Assembly: GCA_026004795.1 (NCBI GenBank) | Contig: BPJV01000002.1 | Span: 558,001-622,000, forward strand | DNA: 64,000 nt | DNA from: Pirellulaceae bacterium | GTDB lineage: Bacteria; Planctomycetota; Planctomycetia; Pirellulales; Pirellulaceae | Reading direction: 5' to 3' | Shown here: positions 39,280-48,911 of the stretch, piece by piece | Position numbering within the stretch: the first letter of the stretch is position 1 | How the letters are laid out: the number at the start of each line of letters is the position of its first letter | The notes under the pieces: model-generated | The model's input: the letters and a program-made list of their open reading frames with translations, nothing else | Database searches by the model: none | Told to the model about the DNA's origin: nothing | Translations under genes and position numbers: made by a program

Positions 39280-40306
39280 CTGTGAAGTCCCTCTGGATCG
39301 AGCGAAACAAGTCCATCAATGCCTGTCTATTGATTGGTGGTGCCGATGCTCGCCGTGGAGCGCTGTCGGTGACCTCCTCAGTGAATCAGGTAATGCGCTT
39401 CCTCTCTCGCGCCTGCTGGCCAGTCGTAGCTCATCGGCTAAACCAGGCAACCACGGCAGCCGATTCCTGTCTGCCAACCTGGCATCGCCAACGGCTGGCC
39501 ACTGCGGCCCTGCCATCGGCGATCGCCGGCCTGGTGCTCCGTGCAGCTTCCCCGCTGGTACCGGGCAGCACCTGAAATCTCGTGCGGCCCAGCCGGCAAT
39601 GGCCGCACCAAGCCGCTACACACCGACCGCCTGACCACGCGCCGCTGGCCAACACCCGCTCAGTAGCGTTCCACCTCGGCGCCCCACTGATCGGCGGAGT
39701 TGAGCCAGAATACCTTTAATCCGCATTTTCGCCTAGGGCCGGCACTGGAATAGGCCCCACTTATTGACGGTGCGAGATGGGATGGAGATACTGAATCGCT
39801 TTGGCTCGACCCTCGATCGCGGCATGTCGCCGTGGTGGACCTGTTCTCGACACGATCCGATCAACAAGGCGGGAGTGTCATGAACCGTGCCCGGGCGGCA
39901 CGAAGCATCATGCTTCACGCACCAGGTTCAAGGTTAGGCATCGTCCCCTTGCGATCTGCCGCCGTGCGGCGGGGTCCGGTCTAGCGGCGACACTTGGTCC
40001 CGAACACGATTCTGTCCTCGCGGCGCGGCGTCCAGCATGACCGCCAGACCGTGCATCGCAGTTGGCGACGGTTCGGCGGTCGATGGATCCTGGGAAGTGG
40101 CCAAGGATATGCCGAAAACGATGGTGAGAGCCACACCACCAAGTGCAATGGCTCGGCGACGGCCCGTCAGGAGACATCGACTGGCGAGACATCGACCGGC
40201 GAGAGATTGCGGGCACCGTCGCGTGTCATCCAACAAGTAGCAAAACCGCCCGGCGCCATGAGCGACGGCAGAGGTTGGTTCGAAGTTCATCTAAAGGGAG
40301 TCGATT
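39280..40306. other. Long intergenic region between ACP and purA
   Basis: About 1030 bases between divergent transcription units. A minus-strand frame at 39934-40290 contains a credible hydrophobic segment ([20 protein letters not shown]) but no good start or ribosome binding site, so no gene is claimed. A 15-base tandem duplication lies at 40171-40200. The ribosome site of purA (AAAGGGAG, 40293-40300) is at its right edge. Confidence 0.45.
40171..40200. repeat. 15-base tandem duplication
   Basis: GAGACATCGACTGGC is followed at once by GAGACATCGACCGGC (one mismatch). It lies about 110 bases upstream of the purA start; significance unknown. Confidence 0.8.
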
Positions 40307-41642
40307 TTGGCTGCGACATGTGTCATCGGGCTTCAATGGGGGGGACGAGGCCAAGGGTAAGCTGGTAGACCTGCTGGCCCCACGCCACGACGCGGTGGTG
40401 CGGTATCAGGGTGGAGCCAATGCCGGACATACCGTGGTGTGCGGAGACCAGGTTTACAAATTGCACCACGTACCAAGTGGCATCCTGCACCCGGGCGTGA
40501 TGAACTTCATCACCCCGGGCGTGGTGATCGAGCCCACCACCTTGCTTGGCGAATTGGAGGGGTTGGAACAGCGGGGGATCAATCCGCGTCGCAACCTCCT
40601 GATCAGTGAACGAGCCCACCTGGTCATGCCTTGGCACCTGCTGGAAGACCAGGCCATGAACCAACTGCTGGTGCAGGGGGAGAACATCGGTACGACCTTG
40701 CGCGGCATCGGGCCTTGCTATCGCGATAAGGTGGGCCGCACGTTCGCCGTGCGGGCGAGCGATTTGCTGCAACCCGACTTGCCTGAGCGGCTGACGTGGA
40801 TCGCGGACACCAAGCGCCGGTTGTTGGCGGGGTTGGAACATGGTGGTGAATTGGCCCAGCGACTGGATACCGTAGAAGTGATCGCCATGGCCCAACGGTG
40901 GGCCGAACAGCTCGGCCCCTTGATCGGCGACACCACCCATCGATTGCACGACGCCTTGGAAGCAGGACAACAGTTGTTGATGGAAGGCGCTCAAGGATCG
41001 CTGCTGGACATCGATCACGGCACCTATCCCTTCGTCACTAGCAGCAATTCGTCAGGCGTGGGGATCTGCAGCGGATCGGGAGTACCGCCGCGGTGGATTG
41101 CCAAGGTCATCGGTGTTGCCAAAGCCTATTCGACACGCGTGGGGGGCGGCCCTTTTCCCACCGAGCTGCATGACGAAACGGGGGAGAAAATCCGCCAGTT
41201 GGGCAACGAGTTCGGCACGACGACCGGACGCCCCCGACGCTGCGGATGGTTCGACGCCGTAGCCGTCCGCTACACCGCCCGCTTAGGCGGCATCGATTGC
41301 TTGGCGCTGATGATGATGGACGTGTTGGCGCACTTCGATGAGCTGAAGGTATGCGTGGCCTATGAAGTCGATGGGCAGCGTATCGACCGCTTCCCCTGCG
41401 ATGCGGAGACCCTTCGTCGCGCCCAACCGGTGTACGAAACGATCCAGGGCTGGAAGAAGGATGTTACCGGAGCGCGATCGATGGAGGATCTACCGGAGGG
41501 AGCGCATCGTTATCTGAATCGCATCTCCGAACTGATCGGCGTACCGGTAGCCGTTGTTTCCGTGGGTCCTGACCGCGAGCAAACCATTTTCGTCGATCAA
41601 CAGCAGCAGTCGGTGATGGCGGCATGCGGAGCACCATCCTGA
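40307..41642 (+). CDS. purA: Adenylosuccinate synthetase, frameshifted near the N terminus
   Basis: About 444 residues. The enzyme joins aspartate to IMP with GTP in AMP synthesis. The start is taken as TTG at 40307 because AAAGGGAG ends six bases upstream and the frame reads [12 protein letters not shown], the canonical PurA opening. A G7 run (40338-40344) then shifts the frame; with six G the text runs [17 protein letters not shown], the GTP loop. As given, the downstream frame lacks a proper start and reads through to the stop at 41642. Other blocks are normal: [65 protein letters not shown]. Full gene is almost surely functional, with the extra G the likely error. Confidence 0.92.
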
Positions 41643-41673
41643 TGCGACGCGTCTAACCAAAGGAAGATCAGAG

Positions 41674-42458
41674 GTGGGTGGCGCACAGTCGAGCGAATCA
41701 CGAGCAGCCGCAGCGCAGCTGGCCAGCATCGCTGAGGTACCGCCAGAACGTCGCCCGCGGCACATTGCGGTCATCATGGATGGCAACGGTCGCTGGGCCC
41801 GTCAGCGCGGCCTGCAGCGCTACGAGGGCCATCTCCGCGGAGTCGACGCCGTGCGACGTACCTTGGAAGGTTGTCGAGATTTTGGTATCGAGGTGTTGAC
41901 CTTGTACTGCTTGAGCAGTGAAAACTGGAAGCGACCACCGCAAGAGCTCGAGTTCTTGATGACGCTGCTGAAGGAATATCTCATCGCCGAGCGACAGACG
42001 CTGGTCGACAACAATCTGCGATTGCGCATCATCGGACGTCGCGAACGATTGCCGGATGAGGTCCAGCGGGAGATGGACGCCACGTTGGCGGCCTGCGCTG
42101 GCAACGATGGCATGACCCTCTGCCTGGCGATCAACTACGGTGGTCGTACCGAAATCGTCGACGCGGTGCGTGAAATCGGGCGGCAAATCGCTGCGGGGAA
42201 TCTGCCAGGGTCGACGCCATCGATGAGGACACCGTCCATCAAGCCCTGTACACGGCCGGCCTGCCCGATCCCGACTTATTGATTCGCACCAGTGGCGAGG
42301 ATGCGCATCAGCAACTTCCTCCTGTGGCAGATCAGTTACGCAGAGCTGTGGGTCACCGAGACCCTGTGGCCCGAGTTCTCGCAAGCTCACCTGGCCGCAG
42401 CCATCCGCGATTATGCGCGGCGACAGCGGCGCTTTGGTGGACTGTCCGTTGCCGGTAA
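41674..42458 (+). CDS. uppS: Undecaprenyl diphosphate synthase, two frame breaks
   Basis: Makes the C55 lipid carrier for peptidoglycan and surface glycans. GTG start at 41674 preceded by [27 protein letters not shown] is the catalytic/pyrophosphate motif, followed by [16 protein letters not shown] and [11 protein letters not shown]. After AAGNLP the frame breaks at the GGG 42208-42210 (gain of two or loss of one base), the true text [20 protein letters not shown] and LLIRTSGE being in another frame; it returns at 42299-42300 where an extra G precedes [23 protein letters not shown] is the normal end of the protein. No stop follows in the restored frame before cdsA; a TAA in another frame at 42456-42458 is used here as a nominal end, so the 3' boundary is uncertain. 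Confidence 0.85.
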
Positions 42459-42468
42459 GCCTCCGACC

Positions 42469-43491
42469 ATGCCAGAAGCTGCCGGGGAAGGAGAACGAGG
42501 GGCGGCGGATGCGGCCGAAAAGATCATCACGCATACGGGGCGTCGGGGGGCGCGGTTTGAATTGCTTCGCTATCGTTTGCTATCGGCCAGCCTGCTGATT
42601 TCCGCCGCGCTGATGTTCGTTGCCCTGGACGCCTGGGCTCCCGATGGGGGTTGCGCTGGTATTTGGATCGCGCCGCTGGGCGCGGTGCTGTTCTTCGGTA
42701 GTGCTTGGGAGTGTTGTCGATCGGTCGCGCGACGGTGGTCCTGCCCATACAGCCTGCTCCCCGGATGGCTGGGGGCAGGAGGGGTGATTGTGGCCAGCAT
42801 GGTTCCCATGCTGTGGGCCGCTGTCGGGAGAGCCGTACCCGAGCGATTGTCCGTTGGGGCGTCTCGGGTGGCCCTTGACGGCCATGCTCGTGGCTCAATT
42901 AGCCACCGTGTGTTGGTACCTGCCCTCCTATGCCCCCGGCAACGAGGTGCTCATACGGTGCTTCGCCGCCAACTGGGTTTCCACCTATTTTGGGGGGTGC
43001 GATGGCGTTTGCTGTTGCGGGTACGGTCCACGGGATCCGACAATTACGGGCTGTTCTTGGTGATAGGAACGATCGTGGTGGTCAAGGCGGCCGATGCGGG
43101 GGCTTACTTTACGGGAAGATGGCTGGGCAGGCACAAGCTGTGCCCGCGCGTCAGTCCGGGCAAGACAAGAGAGGGGCTCGTGGGCGCCTTGGTAATCGCG
43201 GCCGTGGTTGGTGTACTATACTTTGAACATTTGGGAAGCTATTGGTTTCCCTGGGCAGGATTCACCGCATGGAAGGCGTTTGGTACTGGCGATCTTGATC
43301 GCGGTGGCTGGCATTCTCGGAGATTTGATGGAATCGATGGTCAAGCGGGAGAAACGGGCGTCAAAGATAGTGGCCACTTGCTCCCGGGGCTGGGAGGCTT
43401 CTGGGATGTGACCGATTCCGTGATCCCCGCACTGCTTGTAACGTACTTGGCGGTCCTCGTTGAGCTGATTCCCTCTGGAGCGTTGCACTAG
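42469..43491 (+). CDS. cdsA: Phosphatidate cytidylyltransferase, several frame breaks
   Basis: Polytopic inner-membrane enzyme making CDP-diacylglycerol from phosphatidate and CTP. Homologous text is spread over all three frames: [17 protein letters not shown] and [14 protein letters not shown] (frame 1), [20 protein letters not shown] and [12 protein letters not shown] (frame 2), GGAMAFAVA (frame 3), [12 protein letters not shown] through [20 protein letters not shown] and SPGKTREG (frame 1), [22 protein letters not shown] (frame 2) and [21 protein letters not shown] (frame 1). The last two together are the CdsA signature. Breaks lie near 42838-42840 (CCC), 42992-42997 (G6), 43019-43021 (GGG), 43279-43281 (TTT) and 43352-43354 (AAA), each repairable by deleting one base (two at the last). 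The nominal start ATG 42469 is uncertain. Ends six bases before phoH. Confidence 0.8.
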   Translation: MPEAAGEGERGAADAAEKIITHTGRRGARFELLRYRLLSASLLISAALMFVALDAWAPDGGCAGIWIAPLGAVLFFGSAWECCRSVARRWSCPYSLLPGWLGAGGVIVASMVPMLWAAVGRAVPERLSVGASRVALDGHARGSISHRVLVPALLCPRQRGAHTVLRRQLGFHLFWGVRWRLLLRVRSTGSDNYGLFLVIGTIVVVKAADAGAYFTGRWLGRHKLCPRVSPGKTREGLVGALVIAAVVGVLYFEHLGSYWFPWAGFTAWKAFGTGDLDRGGWHSRRFDGIDGQAGETGVKDSGHLLPGLGGFWDVTDSVIPALLVTYLAVLVELIPSGALH

Positions 43492-43496
43492 CCCGT

Positions 43497-44552
43497 ATGT
43501 CCGAAGCAAACATCAATCTGAGTGACCCGGCTGCGGTGTTGGCCCTGCTGGGCCCCCAAGATCAGTACGCCCGCCTGATCCGACAGCACTACGGGGTGGC
43601 CATCACGCACCGCGATGGCAAACTGAAGATCATCGGAGATGAAGTGGCCGTACGGCAGGTCACCGAATTGCTGGAACGGCTGCATCAACAGAGCGAACAG
43701 GCGGGGGGGACTGACGCTGGCTGACGTCGAGGAGGCGCTTGGTGAAGTTGGCCAGGCCCCCGAGGCGACTGCGGGAGGGACGTACCGGGCGCCGCGGCAA
43801 GAATCATCCGGCGGCGATCGACCTGCCGCACCAACAGAGAAGAATTCACCCCAAGAGCGAGGGGCAGGAAGCGTACGTAGCGGCCATGCGGCGCAGTGCC
43901 ATCACCTTTTGCCGCGGCCCGGCGGGATCGGGTAAAACATATCTAGCGGTCGGACTAGCCGTGGAATCGCTCAAGACCCATGCGATGCGTAAAATAGTTT
44001 TGGTTCGACCAGCGGTGGAAGCGGGGAGAAAACCTCGGTTTTTTGCCTGGCGATTTGCAGGCCAAGTTGAATCCGTACATGCGGCCGCTGTTGGATGCGC
44101 TGAATGAAATGTTGGACTTCGATCAGGTCAAGTACCTGATGGAGAACGATGTGATCGAAGTGATTCCGTTGGCTTATATGCGAGGCCGGACGTTGAACAA
44201 TGCGTTCATCATTCTGGACGAAGCGCAGAATTCGACGTCGGCACAGATGAAGATGTTTTTGACGCGCATGGGTGAAGGGTCGAAGATTGTCGTCTCGGGT
44301 GATGACACTCAAGTCGACCTTCCCGCCGGTGTGAGCAGCGGGTTGCAAGACGCATGGCGTCGACTCTACGGTATCCAAGGAATCGAATTCGTCACGTTGC
44401 AAGGGGCTGATATCGTCCGCCATCCATTGGTTCGCCAAATCGTGGCCCGATATGAAGCTCAAGACAATGCAACCGCATCGACCGCTGCCGCCGGGACGAA
44501 CAACCCGCTCGGCGGCGTCGGTTCGCAACCCCCGGAGGGTGAAGGGGATTAA
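43497..44552 (+). CDS. phoH: PhoH-like ATPase, three frame breaks
   Basis: About 350 residues when frames are joined. N-terminal KH-like part (YGVAITHRDGKLKIIGDE), Walker A FCRGPAGSGKTYLAVGLAV, Walker B NAFIILDEAQNSTSAQMKMF, and SGDDTQVDLP (sensor/arginine region). Breaks: G7 run at 43703-43709 (six G give EQAGGLTLADVEEALGEV), one unresolved shift between ~43770 and 43850 in the linker, and GGGG at 44023-44026 (three G give VEAGENLGFLPGDLQAKLNP). PhoH proteins are cytoplasmic ATPases linked to RNA metabolism. The order phoH, HD-domain hydrolase, ybeY, corC is widely conserved and supports the identification. Confidence 0.88.
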
Positions 44553-44572
44553 ACCCCTTTCGCTGAGTGCCG

Positions 44573-46918
44573 ATGGCATCGACTAAAACGAAACACACGC
44601 GTAGTCAACGCGCCGCTTCTTTGAAGCTGCAGCCGGGAGGATGGCGTGGCTTGTTCCACCGGTTGATCGAAGGACACAGCCTGTGGCGGTGGTTGGTGGT
44701 GCTGGTCTGCTGCGCCGCCTTGGTTGCCATCTTCCGCGGCTGGGAGCCTCCCTTCTCCTACCGCGAAGGCGATGTGCCCACTCGCGACATCATCGCCCGC
44801 GTCCCCTTTACCATCGTGGACCATGAACAAACGCAGGCGCTGCGCGATCAGAAGCGGCGCGAGGTACTGTGCTTCTACGTCAATGATCCACGCCCCTTCG
44901 AAGAGCTGACCGCCGATTTGCTCGCCTTGCTGCGACGCATCGAGTGCCAACCTTCTGAACAATCTTTTGAAACCGAGCAACTCGATGCTGTGCAACAATT
45001 GGTAGGAGACCGCTCGGGGGCGGCAGCGCCAGACGTGGCCGATGCAGCCCAGGAACTGTGCAAATTGTTACATCGCGATCCTCTGGAACCAAGCGGCAAG
45101 CTGCTGTCGGCCATCCAACAGGTATTGGCACCGATCGCCGAGCAAGGCGTGCTGACCAAGTTGAGCCATGATAGCGATCAGGGAAGCCAGCGTTCGATCA
45201 TCGTGCTGCCAGAGGAGATCGTCGTCGATGTGGCCCGTGTCCGCTACTCCCAACTGGTGGAAGACCTGCCTCAAGCGATCGTGCAGCAGATCGAGCAAGC
45301 TTACGGAGATCCGGATGTCGTCCCTGCGGCCAGGATCATCGCCGACTACCTGGCGCGCAAGCTGCCGAAAAACACGTTGGTTTATGATCGGGAACGAAGT
45401 GAGCAATCACGACGTCGGGCCGAAGCATCGGTCCATGAGGCGGAAGTATCCTACTACGCGTCGGTCAGCCGGTTGGCGATTGCCGGTCAACCGATCACAC
45501 GGGATAAGGAATTGCCGTTGTTGCAAGCCGAACACGCGGCTTGGCTGGCTTCGTTGTCCACGGTGGAGACGGCCTTCCATTTCCTGGCCTTCATGGGGAT
45601 GCTGGCCGCGGTTTGTCTATTGTGTGGGATCTACATCTACGCGCAGTACGATCGACAACTGCTGAGCGACACCTACCGTTTGGTCCGGTTGGGAATCACC
45701 ATCGTCGTCGCTTGTCTGCTGTGCCGTTGGGCAGCCGCCGTCCCGCTGCGGGCGGAGATCATGCCGTTGGTAGCGGTAGCGTTTACGATCACCATCGCCT
45801 ACGGTCGACAGATGGGGTTGCTGTTGGCCACTTGCCTGGCGTTGATCGTCACCTTGGGCTTGGGGTTTGACCTGGCCGCCTTCGTTACGTTAGCAGCCGG
45901 TGGATGTGCCGCTTCGCTACTGTTGGGACGCATCCGCACGCGCACCCGGTTGATGTATGTCGGCGTCTTGGTCGCGCTGATCGTGGCGGCGACTCACGTG
46001 GGCGTTCAAACTGTTCGCGGCATGTTGCACGTCGTCAATCCGGAAACCATCGATTTGCTTCCCATCCAAACGGCTTGGCGATCGATGGCAGCGCATCTGT
46101 TCTGGCAATCCCTGCAGTTGGGAGGTATGACGATCGCGGCAGCGGCGTTGATGACGGGCGTACTGCCATTCATTGAGAAGATTTTCGATGTGCAGACCGA
46201 TTTGCGGTTGCTGGAACTGGGTGACGCCAGCCACCCGCTGCTGCGGCAACTGGCTCAGCGTGCACCGGGAACGTACAACCATTCGATCAACGTGGCCGCC
46301 ATTGCAGAAGCCGCCGCCGATGCGATCGGCGCTCACGGCCTGCTCACGCGCGTCGGCGCTTATTTCCATGACATCGGGAAGATGTTCAAGCCCAACTATT
46401 TTATCGAAAACCAGGATCAGGGGACCAATACCCACGCCGCGTTGCAACCGGCGATGAGCACTCTGGTGATCATCGCCCATGTGAAGGACGGTGCCAACCT
46501 GGCACGGCAACACGGATTACCGCGACGCATCATCGACTTCATCGAGCAGCATCACGGGACGACTCTGGTGGAGTACTTCTACCGTGAGGCGACTAAGCGC
46601 AACGAGGCGAATCCCAATAAGGAAGTGGTCTCGGAGACCTCCTTCCGCTATCCGGGCCCCAAACCGCAGACGCTGGAAGCAGCCGTGTTGATGCTTGCCG
46701 ATTCGGTGGAGAGCGCTAGTCGTGCGTTGGTAGAACCAACTCCGGCACGTATCCAGCATTTGGTCGATGCCATCGCCATGAAAAAGCTGCTCGACGGCCA
46801 ATTCGACGAGTGCGGCTTGACGCTCCGCCAACTGCACACCATCAAACAATCTTTAGTAAAATCGTTGACCGCCATCTACCATGGTCGTATCAAGTACCCG
46901 GATCAAGCGACAGCATGA
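44573..46918 (+). CDS. 7TM HD-domain phosphohydrolase (PgpH/YqfF family)
   Basis: A 781-residue membrane protein. One N-terminal helix (~residues 38-55), an extracytoplasmic 7TMR-HDED domain (~60-320), a bundle of membrane helices (~325-535) and a C-terminal HD domain. The HD ligands are visible as TYNHSINVA, AYFHDIGKMFKPNYF (His-Asp pair), NTHAALQPAMS and IDFIEQHHGTT. Relatives hydrolyse cyclic di-AMP. The start was set at ATG 44573; GTG 44567 two codons earlier is equally possible, as neither has a good ribosome binding site. It follows phoH by ~20 bases and precedes ybeY by ~80, one operon. No frame break was seen over 2.3 kb. Confidence 0.9.
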   Translation: MASTKTKHTRSQRAASLKLQPGGWRGLFHRLIEGHSLWRWLVVLVCCAALVAIFRGWEPPFSYREGDVPTRDIIARVPFTIVDHEQTQALRDQKRREVLCFYVNDPRPFEELTADLLALLRRIECQPSEQSFETEQLDAVQQLVGDRSGAAAPDVADAAQELCKLLHRDPLEPSGKLLSAIQQVLAPIAEQGVLTKLSHDSDQGSQRSIIVLPEEIVVDVARVRYSQLVEDLPQAIVQQIEQAYGDPDVVPAARIIADYLARKLPKNTLVYDRERSEQSRRRAEASVHEAEVSYYASVSRLAIAGQPITRDKELPLLQAEHAAWLASLSTVETAFHFLAFMGMLAAVCLLCGIYIYAQYDRQLLSDTYRLVRLGITIVVACLLCRWAAAVPLRAEIMPLVAVAFTITIAYGRQMGLLLATCLALIVTLGLGFDLAAFVTLAAGGCAASLLLGRIRTRTRLMYVGVLVALIVAATHVGVQTVRGMLHVVNPETIDLLPIQTAWRSMAAHLFWQSLQLGGMTIAAAALMTGVLPFIEKIFDVQTDLRLLELGDASHPLLRQLAQRAPGTYNHSINVAAIAEAAADAIGAHGLLTRVGAYFHDIGKMFKPNYFIENQDQGTNTHAALQPAMSTLVIIAHVKDGANLARQHGLPRRIIDFIEQHHGTTLVEYFYREATKRNEANPNKEVVSETSFRYPGPKPQTLEAAVLMLADSVESASRALVEPTPARIQHLVDAIAMKKLLDGQFDECGLTLRQLHTIKQSLVKSLTAIYHGRIKYPDQATA

Positions 46919-46998
46919 CCCCCCTGAAATAGCAGCCGAGGATGCCGCATGATGATGCACGATATTGTTTCCTATGGTTTGGGAGCTGGCGATTGACG

Positions 46999-47472
46999 AT
47001 GCCCGAAATCGATCTCGACATCCATTACCACGTGCGGTCGGTGGCCGACGATTCCGTACGCTTCCGTGAGGCGGCGCAGTGGATTGCCCACCGCCAACGC
47101 TTACGTCGGCTGGTAGCCAGCGTAGCGATTGTGGGAGACGCGGATAGCCGACAGTGGAATCGCCAGCATCTGGGGCATGATTATGCGACCGATGTGATCA
47201 GCTTTGAAATCGATGGCGGATCCGACTGGATCGATGGTGAAGTGATCGCCAATGCCGAACTGGCGCAGCGGTTGGCGGAGAAAGCTGGTTGGTGCGCTGA
47301 GGACGAATTGCTGTTGTACGTGATTCACGGCTTGTTGCATGTCGTGGGCCTGGACGATCAGACGCCTCAGCAGGCGGCCGACATGCGGCAGGCGGAGCAA
47401 GAGTGCCTGACCCACCTTGGCGTGCCGGGAGCAGAGAAGCATGTGCAGCGCTGGTCGGTGGTTAGTTACTGA
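46999..47472 (+). CDS. ybeY: YbeY-like endoribonuclease / rRNA maturation factor
   Basis: A 157-residue protein acting in 16S rRNA 3'-end maturation and ribosome quality control. HDYATDVISFEIDGG and DGEVIANAELAQRLAEKAG match the family, and the metal motif reads VIHGLLHVVGLDDQ. In E. coli the three zinc ligands are His in HGxLHxxGYDH; here the third position is Asp (LDD), so the site would be His-His-Asp. The start at 46999 (MPEIDLDIHYHV) is chosen because the family begins there; an earlier ATG adds unrelated residues. Lies between the HD hydrolase and corC genes in the conserved cluster. Confidence 0.9.
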   Translation: MPEIDLDIHYHVRSVADDSVRFREAAQWIAHRQRLRRLVASVAIVGDADSRQWNRQHLGHDYATDVISFEIDGGSDWIDGEVIANAELAQRLAEKAGWCAEDELLLYVIHGLLHVVGLDDQTPQQAADMRQAEQECLTHLGVPGAEKHVQRWSVVSY

Positions 47473-47519
47473 TCCAATCTCTTTTCTTTCGCCATGAGGA
47501 GGCTCGCGCGATAGCGACC

Positions 47520-48887
47520 ATGGATGTTGACTGGCTCCTTTGGGTAATGATCGCCGGTTGGGCTTGCACCCTGCTTGGCGGTCTCGGTGTGCACGTCCTG
47601 GATAACTTCAATGGCCGCCGCCTGGAGGCGTACTGCCGATTGCGACGCAAACCGGAGCGGTTCGGAGAAATCCTGGACAACTACGAAGATGCGGCGATTG
47701 CGGCGCAGTACGTGTTGCTGTGCGGGTTGGTGATCGGCAGCGTTGCGGCCGGAGGCTGGTTCCTCCATGGATTGATCGCCAATCAAGGGCAGGCGGCGGC
47801 ACCGGCCACCTTTCCCGCGGCGTGGCCATTGACCGGTTGGTTTGTCAGCTGGCTGTTTCTGCTGATCCTAGCCGGCCTCTGGTTGCCACGATTGATCGTT
47901 TTCTATAGTTCCTCACAGTTCTTGTACTACACCTGGCCTCTGTGGCGGTGCCTGACGACGCTCATGCAACCGATCGTGGCCTTGGGTGATGTTTTCTCCT
48001 GGCTCGGCTATCGGTTGAGCGATGATCCGTCCGGTGTCATCCCGGAAGAGGAAATGATCGAAGACGAAATCCGCACCATGGTCACGGCCGGTCAGCGGGA
48101 TGGATTTTTCGGAGAAGGAATCCCCGAAATGATCGAAGGCGTGATGGAGTTGAGCGAGAACGATGTGGCCTCCATCATGACCCCACGTAGCATGATCGAT
48201 GCCTTGGAGGTGCATACTCCCTGGGAAGAGATGCTCCAACGAGTGATCGAATGTGGCCGCACACGCATCCCCGTCTACGAACAGACACTCGACAATATTA
48301 TTGGAATTCTATTTGTAAAGGACCTGTTGCGCGTGTTGGCCGATCCCACCAAACCACGCAACGAGCAGGTACTTCGATCCATCCTCCGCAAAGCATGGTT
48401 CATTCCGGCCAACAAACCGGTCGATGAGTTGCTGCGCATGTTCTTGCATAACCGCAACCACATGGCAATCGTGGTCGACGATTATCAACAGGTCATGGGG
48501 GTGGTGACGATCGAGGACGCCCTGGAAGAGATCGTCGGGGAAATCGCCGACGAACTCGATCTGGACGAGGAAGCGGAGGTGAAGTACGACCCGACCGATC
48601 ACTCGGTAGAAGCCGAAGGCAAAGTGCCAGTAGAGGTTGCCGCCAAGGCGCTGGGGGTCGAACTGCCTGACTCGGATGACTACGACACGGTGGGAGGTCT
48701 GGTGGTCCATCGCATGCAACGCATCCCGGTCCCGGGGGAATGGGTCGATGTGGGGAAGGTGCGCATTACCGTATTGCAGGCCACCCCGCGCGCCGTGAAA
48801 CGAGTACGGCTGGAATTGATCGAAGACGAAAAGGAGCAGGATGCGGAATCGGCCACCGCGGCGACTCCCGAACGCTCGTCCTCCTAG
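47520..48887 (+). CDS. HlyC/CorC-family CBS-domain membrane transporter
   Basis: A 455-residue protein. N-terminal membrane helices (~residues 7-30, 62-85, 102-128), then a basic hinge, a CBS pair beginning at SIMTPRSMIDALEVHTPWEE and VYEQTLDNIIGILFVKDLLR and continuing MAIVVDDYQQVMGVVTIEDA (~200-365), and the C-terminal CorC_HlyC (transporter-associated) domain from ~372 with DSDDYDTVGGLVVHRMQRIP. Members are associated with magnesium/cobalt efflux. Start ATG 47520 has AGGAGG 25 bases upstream, which is far, and the frame allows no better start. Last gene of the phoH cluster; the following gene is on the other strand 24 bases away. Confidence 0.9.
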   Translation: MDVDWLLWVMIAGWACTLLGGLGVHVLDNFNGRRLEAYCRLRRKPERFGEILDNYEDAAIAAQYVLLCGLVIGSVAAGGWFLHGLIANQGQAAAPATFPAAWPLTGWFVSWLFLLILAGLWLPRLIVFYSSSQFLYYTWPLWRCLTTLMQPIVALGDVFSWLGYRLSDDPSGVIPEEEMIEDEIRTMVTAGQRDGFFGEGIPEMIEGVMELSENDVASIMTPRSMIDALEVHTPWEEMLQRVIECGRTRIPVYEQTLDNIIGILFVKDLLRVLADPTKPRNEQVLRSILRKAWFIPANKPVDELLRMFLHNRNHMAIVVDDYQQVMGVVTIEDALEEIVGEIADELDLDEEAEVKYDPTDHSVEAEGKVPVEVAAKALGVELPDSDDYDTVGGLVVHRMQRIPVPGEWVDVGKVRITVLQATPRAVKRVRLELIEDEKEQDAESATAATPERSSS

Positions 48888-48911
48888 GACCGGAGGCAGG
48901 CGATCAGCGGT

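Noticed and set aside
39934-40290. Possible small exported protein on the minus strand upstream of purA
   Set aside because: The hydrophobic segment [20 protein letters not shown] is attractive, but no good start codon or ribosome binding site precedes it, and the frame crosses a tandem repeat.
40338-44026. Programmed ribosomal frameshifting as the cause of the frame breaks
   Set aside because: Breaks occur at many sites with no consistent slippery motif plus downstream structure, and each of several genes would need two to five events.
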